Assembly: GCF_030272615.1 (NCBI RefSeq)
Contig: NC_081405.1
Span: forward strand, 472,988,008 to 473,052,007
Direction of reading: 5' to 3'
DNA: 64,000 bases
From: Cryptomeria japonica
Lineage: Eukaryota; Streptophyta; Pinopsida; Cupressales; Cupressaceae
Part shown: positions 54,605-63,611 of the stretch, in pieces
How the letters are laid out: every line of letters starts with the position of its first letter
How positions within the stretch are numbered: position 1 is the stretch's first letter
Notes under the pieces: model-generated
What the model was told of the DNA's origin: nothing
The model's database searches: none
The model's input: the letters and a program-made list of their open reading frames with translations, nothing else
Made by a program: the position numbers and the translations under genes

Positions 54605-57600
54605 TTAGGACTTGGAGGGAAAAAGGCATTTTTGAGAAACTACTTTCTCTATCCTGGTTTCACATTCCTTTTGCAGAAACTGGTCTTCGCCATGCAGGTA
54701 TTCTCGCCATAAATCACGACCTGCTGCTCGTTCCTCGCGGACATATTCCTGAAACTTGATGCATAATTGGAAGAGGGGATTAAAAGGCGGCATGGGAGGG
54801 TGGCGAATTTTGTATTGCATGCCTTCGAGATACTGGTCCACGTGCCTTAAACCGTCCTTCCAGCTGGAGCGATTACGCTCAAAGCACAATATGTCTGAAT
54901 GGAACTGACCAACAAAACTCAAGTCTTCAATGGAATAAGAAACCTTATCTGCTCCCAATCTTTCCTCCCAATCCGGCCGGATTACACTGTCGGACAGGTC
55001 ATTTATCCACCCCGAAACCATTGATTGGAGGATGGTCTTGCCTAGTTCTTGCATGTTCCCCAGAATTGCCTCACATGCGTCATTTTCTTTGTCAATAATT
55101 TCCTGGGCGTCGTTCTTCATGGTGACGGTCCAATACCATTCCTTGAGAACACTGATGCTATGGGGATTCAGGATGTCAGGCAGTGTGGGAATTTGTGTAT
55201 GTGTCCAGAAAAGAGCTCTTAGGAGGGGAAGGGTAGAGGCCGCTACTTCATGCATGTGAAGGGATTCTCTCTTTACTTCCAACAGCCTGACAAGAGTGAG
55301 CTCTCGAAGGAGAGCCATTTCCTTTACTTCTTTGAGGATCTGTTCTCCCTTTTTCTTGATGTCTTGCACCCATTCCTTAACGGCCTTTGCGGTATCCCGG
55401 ATTCCTTCAAATTCAGTTGTGGTCCTCTGCGCCAATGCCATTGGGGGAATATGGGATTCAGAGGGGTTGTGTAGTGGCCGTAGGAGCTTATCGATGTATC
55501 CCTCGGCTTGTTCAGCACGGGCCCGATACATATCCTTTTCAGCCGTGACTTCCTTGAGCTGTTTGAGTATGTTCTGCACTGAGTCCTTAAATTCCTCCTT
55601 TTCTTGCTCTTTTGTAGCTCGTCCGATGGGGACAGTCGTAATGCTATAATCTGCCAGGGTTATTTGATCTGCTGGCTTGTTTACGGGCGGGGTAGCAATA
55701 TGAAGAGTGCGGTTCCTTTGCCCATCCTTGGTTATCTTAGAGTATGTTCTTGGTTTCTTCTTCCCTTTTGCTTTTGTTTGATCCATTCGTGAGAAGATGT
55801 CTTCAAGGTCGATGGGCGCCTTGGTGGCGGCCCTGCGCTGAGCTCTGGCGATCAGCCACTCTTGAGGCACTGTCTGGGTTGAGGATAGGGTTAAGTTAGC
55901 ACCTTGTGCTCCCATGCTTCCAACTGGCTGATCACAAATTAACAGCTGTCCCGCCATCGGAGGGGTGGAAGAAGGAGGAAGCTCCTTGTTTGCATCTGAG
56001 TTCTCCCCTATCTCACTGAATAATTGTCTGACATCTTCCTGTGATGGTGGCTCCTTGGTTCCCTCGAGCTCATGGATCTCGTCTGTTCTTTGTTCCCCTT
56101 CGACAGTTGAGTCGTCCTTGGCTGCATGGAGGAGTAGTAATTCATGGCGGCTCTGCTGGGTAGGTTCATGCACTTCGATCCCCTGGGTGGATGGGATTTC
56201 TCCTTCCTCTATCTGGTCACCCGGCTTAGTCGGATTGGGGCCCTTTTGCTCGGTGTCCGGCATATCTGGAGCAGGAGGATCACTGGCTTGGAATGCCTCT
56301 ATGTCGCTCTGGGAAGGAGGAGCAGGTATGCAATCCAAATCTATGGCGTCGTCGGACGAACTGGGGTCCCTTGAAGATGAAGTGGTTTCTGGCCTTCTTA
56401 TGGGAATCTTCTCCCTCCTTGTTCTCTTGGACGTCCGAGTCCCTCTGCAAGCCTTAGCTTTCTTCCTTTTCTCTGGTTTTTCAGCTGATGTCCTTTCGTC
56501 TTCGGAAGACTGAGAGTCGAAACTGCCCATCAGATGGTAAGTAAAATGGACCCCTTCATGGACTAGCCTCTCGATCTGGTGTTGTAACCACTGATCTGTG
56601 TATCTTGCCGGTGCTGCCATGACTGCTTCGAAATCCGTGATTGGGTCTTGAGACCAATCAACGCCTAGCAAGAGATGCCTTACTGCTTCGAATTCCCGGA
56701 CTTGGAGACGGTTCCCCGAGTCTATGAGCTGATCCGGGACCCGACGGTACTCAAAGAGTCGCATTTGCTGCACACTCAATCTAGAATATTCCCGTCGCCT
56801 GACTTCGTAGTCATCGGAGCAATTTTTCCAGTAATCTTCAATTGACTCCTTTGCTCTGTAGCGCCTACCGTAAGCTCTCTTTGCCAAATTGTCATGATCA
56901 AAACATTTTCTTGGAAAATGTTCCTGTAGGCCATAGGAGGCTAGCTCTGCAAGGGACTCTTCTGCTAGGGTGGGAGTTCTCAATTGGACATCATGGTTGC
57001 CTATGATCATTGGAAATGCGAATCTAGCTTGCTTGCTCTCTCGTAACAATATGCCGACAGGGCGTGATTGTCTTGCCACCTCCATGAGGACTACTTTATC
57101 GGTCGGGTACCGCGGAAGTCGAAGGGGGGCACCTTCAAAGCCAGCAATTCGGATGTAGGAGAATCTTTGGAACTGAATAAACCAGGCCCCATACCTCTGC
57201 ACTAAAATGGTAGCTTGCTCTGAGAGCCTTATGTGTAACCCTCCCTGCATTAGCCTGACTAGGCGCATTGTGAAGGCGTCGTTGACGCGTTCGTATTGTC
57301 CAACCGCGTAAGCCGGACTGCTCTTTTCCCTTTGAGCTATATCCTGGTAGTGCAGCTGCGGGTAGCAATCATAAACTTTTACCTGACCAGGCCCATTCCC
57401 GATCCCTCCTTTCATTATTAATCCTGGCAGTGGCTGGTTCTTTGCGAATATATAGACCAAATAGGAGGTCATGGTGAAATACTTCTTTGTCTCAAGCTCA
57501 ATCAGCTGAGCGTGGATGTTATCACTTATGATCTGGGCCCCGTCAAACTTAGACTTTCCGGCAAAGACCTGTTCTGTAAAATAGAACATCCATTCTTCAA

Positions 57601-58240
57601 AGTAGTTGGACTTAGGGAGTCCCATGACTCGACTAAGTAAGGTGACCATATCGCCATGTTCATTATGAAAGTCACTTCTGGGGGTCTTTTTCACAATCCT
57701 GGTGCTTGAAGGCCTTTTCTCTTTGAACCATTCTTCGTTAATCAATGCCCTGCATCGGGCTGGGTTCATATCATATGCCCCCTGTGCCTCGTCCATTGTT
57801 GTAGCTATGGGATTATTTGGAAAGGGGATATCAAATGCATCACCGATAGCCTCAGGGGAGAAGTCGGCAATAGTGATATCTTCCAGAAGCACTAATCTGG
57901 ACTTTGGCTCGTAATGCCGAGCAGCTTCCACTACTAACTCATAGTTCTGGATTGCTGGAGGAAAACCTGCCGCTTGGGCGATGCCAGTTTCTAGCATTTG
58001 CCTAGGCCTGCCATATGCATTGGGTGAGAAGACCCGATCCCTGAAATCCTGAATATCAATATGGCCAAGGTCGGTGTCACCAATGTTGTCCCAGATGCTC
58101 TGGACCTTTGACTCTCTTAACCCTCCTCTCTGGTACTGATACTTCATTCTTTCAACTTTCCGTGGGACGTCTGATTTGGATGCTCGTGAGGTTTCTGCTG
58201 CAGCGGGTGTTTTTGATGATTCTGCCGCTGATTTAGGCAT
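54605..58240 (-). CDS. Giant-LTR protein, 1,211 residues, intact; function unknown
   Basis: Full-length frame from the ATG at 58240 (MPKSAAESSKTPAAAETSRA). Residues about 75-560 form the conserved part shared with D (NIGDTDLGHIDIQDFRD, AGFPPAIQNYELVVEAARHY, DFSPEAIGDAFDIPF, FEEWMFYFTEQVFAGKS, YGAWFIQFQRFSYIRIAG, LPRYPTDKVVLMEVARQ). Residues 590-850 are low-complexity with a strong basic patch (KRTRREKIPIRRPE), possibly a nuclear signal, then acidic segments. The C-terminal third is helical with coiled-coil character (EEFKDSVQNILKQLKEVTAE) and ends with the block conserved in LTR I. No RT, integrase, transposase or protease motif. FSPEAI...P weakly recalls the plant transposon-protein domain seen in extra ORFs of plant Gypsy elements (unverified). 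The absence of stops in an otherwise decayed neighbourhood suggests recent insertion or selection. Confidence 0.8.
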   Translation of the reverse strand: MPKSAAESSKTPAAAETSRASKSDVPRKVERMKYQYQRGGLRESKVQSIWDNIGDTDLGHIDIQDFRDRVFSPNAYGRPRQMLETGIAQAAGFPPAIQNYELVVEAARHYEPKSRLVLLEDITIADFSPEAIGDAFDIPFPNNPIATTMDEAQGAYDMNPARCRALINEEWFKEKRPSSTRIVKKTPRSDFHNEHGDMVTLLSRVMGLPKSNYFEEWMFYFTEQVFAGKSKFDGAQIISDNIHAQLIELETKKYFTMTSYLVYIFAKNQPLPGLIMKGGIGNGPGQVKVYDCYPQLHYQDIAQREKSSPAYAVGQYERVNDAFTMRLVRLMQGGLHIRLSEQATILVQRYGAWFIQFQRFSYIRIAGFEGAPLRLPRYPTDKVVLMEVARQSRPVGILLRESKQARFAFPMIIGNHDVQLRTPTLAEESLAELASYGLQEHFPRKCFDHDNLAKRAYGRRYRAKESIEDYWKNCSDDYEVRRREYSRLSVQQMRLFEYRRVPDQLIDSGNRLQVREFEAVRHLLLGVDWSQDPITDFEAVMAAPARYTDQWLQHQIERLVHEGVHFTYHLMGSFDSQSSEDERTSAEKPEKRKKAKACRGTRTSKRTRREKIPIRRPETTSSSRDPSSSDDAIDLDCIPAPPSQSDIEAFQASDPPAPDMPDTEQKGPNPTKPGDQIEEGEIPSTQGIEVHEPTQQSRHELLLLHAAKDDSTVEGEQRTDEIHELEGTKEPPSQEDVRQLFSEIGENSDANKELPPSSTPPMAGQLLICDQPVGSMGAQGANLTLSSTQTVPQEWLIARAQRRAATKAPIDLEDIFSRMDQTKAKGKKKPRTYSKITKDGQRNRTLHIATPPVNKPADQITLADYSITTVPIGRATKEQEKEEFKDSVQNILKQLKEVTAEKDMYRARAEQAEGYIDKLLRPLHNPSESHIPPMALAQRTTTEFEGIRDTAKAVKEWVQDIKKKGEQILKEVKEMALLRELTLVRLLEVKRESLHMHEVAASTLPLLRALFWTHTQIPTLPDILNPHSISVLKEWYWTVTMKNDAQEIIDKENDACEAILGNMQELGKTILQSMVSGWINDLSDSVIRPDWEERLGADKVSYSIEDLSFVGQFHSDILCFERNRSSWKDGLRHVDQYLEGMQYKIRHPPMPPFNPLFQLCIKFQEYVREERAAGRDLWREYLHGEDQFLQKECETRIEKVVSQKCLFPSKS

Positions 58241-58245
58241 TTATC

Positions 58246-58620
58246 CTGCACAGCCAGACATGGATTACAAGGTGATACGAGAATGACGATGCGGGTTAGA
58301 TAATAACAGAAGTGTTTCAACAGACCGAGATTAGTTTAAATATCATTCTGGGCTAACAATCTGATTTACTTCAACAGCATCATATTCCTGAAGATTTATG
58401 ACTAAGCATTCTTACTCTCGAATTTTTTGGATTAATTTTAACAAAGGCAAAACATGAGAATTTTGAAAAGAGACGCAGTTTCCGGCCAAACCTTGGGAAT
58501 GAGTCCTAAATTTTGGATGTTCGAATAACGAAGATGCAGACTCTAAGCATTTCAAATTTTGCGTATTTGCTTATTTGATTCACACATTTTAAATGACCGT
58601 ACGCGATAAGGCGTACTTAC
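58246..58620 (-). other. Predicted leader intron 2 of the E gene
   Basis: Donor CGATCAG/GTAAGTACG and acceptor CTGTGCAG/GATAA on the minus strand, five bases ahead of the ATG. D has an acceptor at the equivalent point before its second exon. Confidence 0.6.
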
Positions 58621-58681
58621 CTGATCGGAGTGAATGATGGGTGATTGCCCGACCTTGTTGCGGTGGGGCGAGCGGATGACC

Positions 58682-58827
58682 CTGCAAAATTTGAATCCCA
58701 ACGGTTATCCTTCCTGTTTAAATTTTCGCAGTTTGGAAGATGAAAGAGGATTTATCAATTTCACATGGTTCTGTGCCTAGCAACCTGAATTTTAAATGGT
58801 TGATGGGAGGACGATGCAGTGTCTTAC
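58682..58827 (-). other. Predicted leader intron 1 of the E gene
   Basis: Donor AAGGAG/GTAAGA and acceptor AAATTTTGCAG/GG on the minus strand, leaving a 61-bp exon (58621-58681). Confidence 0.45.
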
Positions 58828-58987
58828 CTCCTTGTTTTCGGATTTAAGAGTTCCTTTCGAATTTTGAATCGGAGGTTTTCGAATCTAATCTTCTTTGCTC
58901 GTCCTAACCTCCGCGTTACACACTGTGCCTTCTGCGTTAATGTTTTGCTTGCTTTTTGGACTTCGTTTTTAAACTTTCACCTTGGAA

Positions 58988-60340
58988 TTTCGGACGCTTA
59001 GGGTCCGAAAACGTTGTTTGCCCGACCTTGTTGAAGTTCGAACGCAGGGGTCCGAAATGCGTTTTGTTTGCACTGCGTTAAATCTTTGCACTGCGTTAAA
59101 TCTTCGCACTGCGTTAAAACTCAACACTGCGTGTCGTTCGGAGCTTAGGGTCCGAAGTACGCATCTTAATGTCGCTTTTAAAACCTAACACTTGGTCTTT
59201 TTCGGAGCTTAGGGTCCGAAGTGCGTTTTGATATGTTTTAAAACCTTAACACGCCCTTGTCATTCGGACGCGGGGGTCCGAAGTATGCATTTCGATGTTG
59301 CTTTTAAAACCTTACTTCGCCCTTTTCATTCGGAGCTTGGTGTCCGAAGTGTGTGTTTGATATGTGTTTTAAAACCTTACGCTTTTTCTCCTTTTCGGAG
59401 CTTAGGGTCCGAAGTGCATGTTTGATATGGTTGCTTTTAAAGCCTTACGCTTTTTCTCCTTTTCGGAGCCTAGGGTCCGAAGTGCGTGTTTGATATGTGT
59501 TTTTAAAGCCTTACGCTTTTTCTCCTTTTCGGAGCCTAGGGTCCGAAGTGCGTGTTTGATATGTGTTTTAAAACCTTACGCTTTTTCTCCTTTTCGGAGC
59601 TTAGGGTCCGAAGTGCGTGTTTGATATGGTTGCTTTTAAAGCCTTACGCTTTTTCTCCTTTTCGGAGCCTAGGGTCCGAAGTGCGTGTTTGATATGTGTT
59701 TTTAAAGCCTTACGCTTTTTCTCCTTTTCGGAGCCTAGGGTCCGAAGTGCGTGTTTGATATGTGTTTTAAAACCTTACGCTTTTTCTCCTTTTCGGAGCT
59801 TAGGGTCCGAAGTGCGTGTTATAATGTGGTTGCTTTTAAAGCCTTACTTCGCCCTTTTCATTCGGAGCTTGGGGTCCGAAGTAGGCATGCGCCTGCGTTA
59901 AAACTCAACTTTCACCTTGGTTGACATTCGGACGCGGGGGTCCGAAGTGGGCATTCGCCTGCGTTAAAACTCAACTTTCACCTTGGTTGACATTCGGACG
60001 CGGGGGTCCGAAGTGGGCATTCGCCTGCGTTAAAACTCAACTTTCACTGAAGTTCGGACCTAAGGTCCGAAATGGATGGGTAGTGTTATGTTTTTCGAAA
60101 ATTTTAACCCTTTGGAAATTTCGGACCTAGGGTCTGGAATGCGATTGCCACCTTATGCTTTCAAAATTTTGAATTTTCACCTTCGGACGCTTAAATCCAA
60201 AAGGGGGAGCACATAACGTTTCCCTTTTACCTCAACTTGACTTTCGCCAAGTTCGGACCTGGGGTCCGAAATGTTTGCATTACGTTAAGCTTTGAAATTT
60301 TGGAACAAACTTTCGGTATTTACGCCCGAAAGCCAAATCA
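58988..60340. repeat. Array of about 21 TTCGGA...TCCGAA palindromes in E, about 67-bp spacing
   Basis: Motif TTCGGAGCCTAGGGTCCGAA (variants GACGC, GCTTA, ACCTA between the arms) recurs from 58990 to about 60330, at 59393, 59461, 59528, 59596, 59662, 59731 and 59798 with nearly constant 67-bp spacing. Spacers contain TTTTAAAACCTTACGC. The central units form a higher-order repeat of about 200 bp. Confidence 0.85.
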
Positions 60341-60464
60341 GTCAAGAGGACTCATTGGTTCATTATTCCAACGTTGATCAGCTTACGAACTGATCACGAA
60401 CTCGCTCGAGGAGACACGAGAAACTCTGCTTCGATTCTCGGGATGACGATCAAAAAACTCAAAA

Positions 60465-60515
60465 CTGGAAAGGGGGGACCCTGTCGGCGACAGGGGGCGT
60501 GTGCAACGCACAACA
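60465..60515 (-). other. Two terminal hairpins at the 5' end of E
   Basis: CCCTGTCGGCGACAGGG on the plus strand is a perfect palindrome, followed by TGTGCAACGCACA (stem TGTGC/GCACA) and the end ACA. Confidence 0.65.
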
Positions 60516-61664
60516 GAACCCCCACCTTTCTTGCTGACACTCAAAATCTTTGGCAAAAATCTACACAATTGTCTTATAGATTCCGGAGCTTCAGCTAATG
60601 TTATGCCTTTGTCTGTATGCACTGCTTTAGGCCTAACCCCCACCAAGACTAATCGGAAAGTGACCCAATTAGATAAATTTGAGGTAAATGTGGTGGGTGA
60701 GTTAAACAACATCCATATGCAGCTGACAGCAGACCCGCGCATCCAGATGTACATTGATATCCAGGTAGTGGACATTCCAGGAGCATATGGTATGTTGCTC
60801 AGCCGAGACTGGACCCTCGTCCTTAACGGCTGGCTGCATTCAAGCTTTACCCATATGTGGCTGCCATGGAGAGGAGTAGCGAACCAAATCCGAATTGAGT
60901 CTGAACCTAGGCTTAAACTAATGATTACTGAGTATAACCAGACCAATGAGACTCTGTTTCTGGAGTTTGATATGGGAACTTACAAAGCTGACATAAGTTC
61001 CATGAATGAAGTTTTGTTGGTTCAATGCTCGAATCCAGTTCTGAATCTGGAAGGAATTGCAGAAGATCATGATGATGTGACACAATCACCAGAGGAAAAC
61101 GAGCTGTTTAGCAGCTTCAGAGACTTTTTCTGCAAATGTGCAAAACAAATACAACACTTAAACTGCAAAATTTTCATTGAGGACTTGCTTCTACCCAACT
61201 GGTGCAGGGTCCACAATGCTGCCCATTCTGAAATAACGTGCTCATTATGTAGAGCAGCATTAAACCAAGTATGCAAGAAACGCCCAGAGGTGTTAGGAAC
61301 CCATACATCTAACCAAGAAGGTATTGCTTCGCCCGTAGTTCCTGGAAAGGAGGTCCCTAAGCAAGAAAAGAATGGAATGACGAGCCCAAAGATTCCAACC
61401 CGTAGGGTGACTGACCCAAATCAGACTTGGACATTGAGGTTTGATGGTTCGAAATCCAAGCGAGGAGCCGGGCCAGGAATAGAATTAATAAGCCCTACTG
61501 GCGAAATTTATTTGGCTGCCTACAGACTGCAATTTCATCGCACTAACAACATAGCAGAGTATGAATCTTTGGTTCATGGATTGCTGTTGGCCATTAAAAA
61601 GCGCGCCCAAATACTACATTGTTTTGGGGATTCAGAGGTAGTAGTCAGACAAGTTAGGAAGTAG
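60516..61664 (+). pseudogene. pro: Element F protease and archaeal-type RNase H
   Basis: Continues the frame of gag across insertion E. Protease: PPFLLTLKIFGKNLHNC, then LIDSGASANVMPLSV with the D-S-G active site, and IPGAYGMLLSRDWTL. A second C-x2-H-like segment (WCRVHNAAHSEITC) follows. At 61425-61661 is a complete archaeal-type RNase H pattern: WTLRFDGSKSKRGAGPGIEL with Asp, TNNIAEYESLVHGLLLAIKK with Glu, HCFGDSEVVVRQV with Asp. It sits ahead of RT. In the Tat-type elements I know best, the extra RNase H follows RT and the ordinary RNase H. The frame ends at a TAG (61662) where CAG fits, and continues beyond it. Confidence 0.82.
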
Positions 61665-62720
61665 TACACATGTCATGATAAAAGACTCAATGTTTATCGC
61701 AATCGTGTGTGGGATATAATGGAAAGTTTTGATGCCTTTAACATCAAAGCCATTCTCCGATCACAAAATCAGGTCGTTGATTCATTGGCGCAAGTTGCAA
61801 GCTCATTAGAACCCTTGTCTATGCAGAGTTTAAAGAAATTCACGGTTGAGTTGACATCAGTCCCATCTATTTCGGACAATGTCACTAACTTCCAGGTGTT
61901 TGATGACGACAGGCACATCATCGACTTCATCACAAGCTTAGATGTGTTTGCAACACAAATTATCGATGAGGAAGAACTTCAGGAAGCTGAAATTAACATC
62001 GAAGGCGTCTTGAATGTCAAGACAAATACTATTCCTAGGGGTATGGTGCAACTGGAAAGGATCTTTGACTGGGATCAGCTCAAGTCTCATAAGGAAGGTA
62101 ATTCCGAAGGAGGCATCTGTGATAAGATCAACATTGGCATGAAAGAAAATTAGAAGAATGTGTTGATTGGGAAGGTGTGCACATCTCAGGAAAGAGATGG
62201 AATCCTCAAAAATATGAAGGAATTCCCAGATATTATTGCTTGGGGGTATGAAGACTTGAAAACTTACGATACTTCAATCATAATGCATACTATACCACTA
62301 AGGCCAGACTCAAAACCATTCAGGCAAAGGCAACGACAAATAAATGCCCTCCTAGAGCCTCTGATCTATCAAGAAGTTAAAAAGTTACTGGCTGCTCCTA
62401 TTATTTTTCCAGTAAGGCATTCTACCTGGGTAGCCAACCTAGTTCCAGTAACGAAAAAGAGTGGTGAAATCCGACTATGCGTAGACTTACGCAATTTGAA
62501 CAGAGCATCAGAAAAGAATAACTACCCACTACCTTCGCTAGATGAGGTCTTGTAGATGGTCAATGGATCCCAGATGATGTCTTTTCTGGACGGATACTCC
62601 GGGTACAACCAGGTAATGGTTGAGTACGAGGACCGGCTGAAAACTGCATTCACCACTAAGTGGGGAGTGTTTGCTTACAGAAGAATGCCTTTTGGTCTAA
62701 TCAACGCCGGGGCAACATTT
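61665..62720 (+). pseudogene. RT: Element F reverse transcriptase (N-terminal part)
   Basis: In frame with the preceding segment through two further TAG stops (62151, 62553), both at places where Gln is expected. It has the end of the RNase H domain (YRNRVWDIMESFDAFNIKAI, SQNQVVDSLAQVASS), a linker, and RT: IMHTIPLRPDSKPFRQRQRQ, FPVRHSTWVANLVPVTKKSG, LCVDLRNLNRASEKNNYPLP, MSFLDGYSGYNQVMVEYEDR, MPFGLINAGATF. It breaks at 62720 before the YxDD motif, where fragment H begins. The rest of RT, integrase and the 3' LTR are not in the window. Confidence 0.88.
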
Positions 62721-63611
62721 TTGTGGATTTTGCCATTTCGTGAATTGCAAGGGTCATCAAAATTTCTTGGATTTTACAAACCCATGGATAAGACTTGCAT
62801 TTCATTACATTTTCATGGATTTTTGCATCTCAAGGAAAAAAATTGCTTCCTATGAAAAAGTCGTGGATTTTGGTGAGTGAAGGACTTATTTGAGGCATTT
62901 GTCAATCCATGATTCATACCTTTTGAGCCTCAAGTTACTTTTGTCGTGGATCTGGTTAAGAGGTGGACAAATTGTGCTTTCCATCATCAAGTCGTGGATT
63001 TTGTTTGTGTGTGGATTTTAGGAGGTCGTGGATTCCTTGACATCATGGACAATTTCAGTTGCATCATCAAAAAGTTGTGGATTTTAGCCCAACATGGATA
63101 AACTTTCACTCCTCTCCCCAAGTTGTGGATTTCAAGAGGGCGTGGATTTCTTGACCTCATGGAATTTTCAGCTACACCTAAACTTCATCTCTCATGATGT
63201 CGATCTTTGTCTTTGGTGAGGGTTTCACCCTTGAATTTCCTTTCGGAAATCCAAGGAAAACAACTCATACTTCACTTGAAATCTGCTTTCATTCATCTCT
63301 CATCTTCACTGATATTTGATCGATACTTGCTTCATCTCCCTATCTTTAAGACACCCTGCTTGCTTTGAGGATTATTCATCTATCATAGAACTCATGTCTT
63401 GACATAGCCTAAAGGTTGCATTGTGAAACCTTGCTCAATGAAGATCTTTACTCCCATCTAACTCTTGAGCACTAAAGCTGAGAAGAGTCCAAACTAGCTT
63501 CACTGGAGACCTGATTGTTGCCCAACTACTTGAGACTCCTAAGACTACTAGAAAGGTGGGGGTCCCCATTTGCAACGGGGCAGTGTGTGATTACATCACA
63601 ACAGGTTACAA
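62721..63611 (-). mobile_element. Fragment H: 5' end of another giant LTR
   Basis: The plus-strand right end GTGTGTGATTACATCACAACA, preceded by GGGGGTCCCC and CGGGGC, matches the termini of D, E and G. Internally the motif TCGTGGATTT (variants GTTGTGGATTT, CATGGA) recurs about ten times between 62730 and 63160, apparently this copy's repeat array. The opposite end and any target duplication are missing, so it is truncated at the RT junction. Confidence 0.6.

Larger units (their letters stand above)
53488..60515 (-). mobile_element. Insertion E: 7.03-kb giant LTR (probably solo) with intact gene
   Basis: The minus strand starts TGTTGTGCG and ends ACACGTCAACA; exact target duplication GAACC; no terminal repeats. 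Order on the minus strand: terminal hairpins, a 21-unit palindrome array (60340-58988), a non-coding leader with two plausible introns, a 1,211-codon intact ORF, a TATA-like box 870 bp from the end, then a 3' region homologous to D, G and I. It lies antisense inside element F, which begins with a related LTR (I). Confidence 0.75.

Noticed and set aside
53488-60515. E as a DNA transposon
   Set aside because: 5-bp target duplication, TG/CA termini, TATA at the expected LTR position and a relative in 5' LTR position before gag fit an LTR better. Kept as the alternative until paired LTRs are found.
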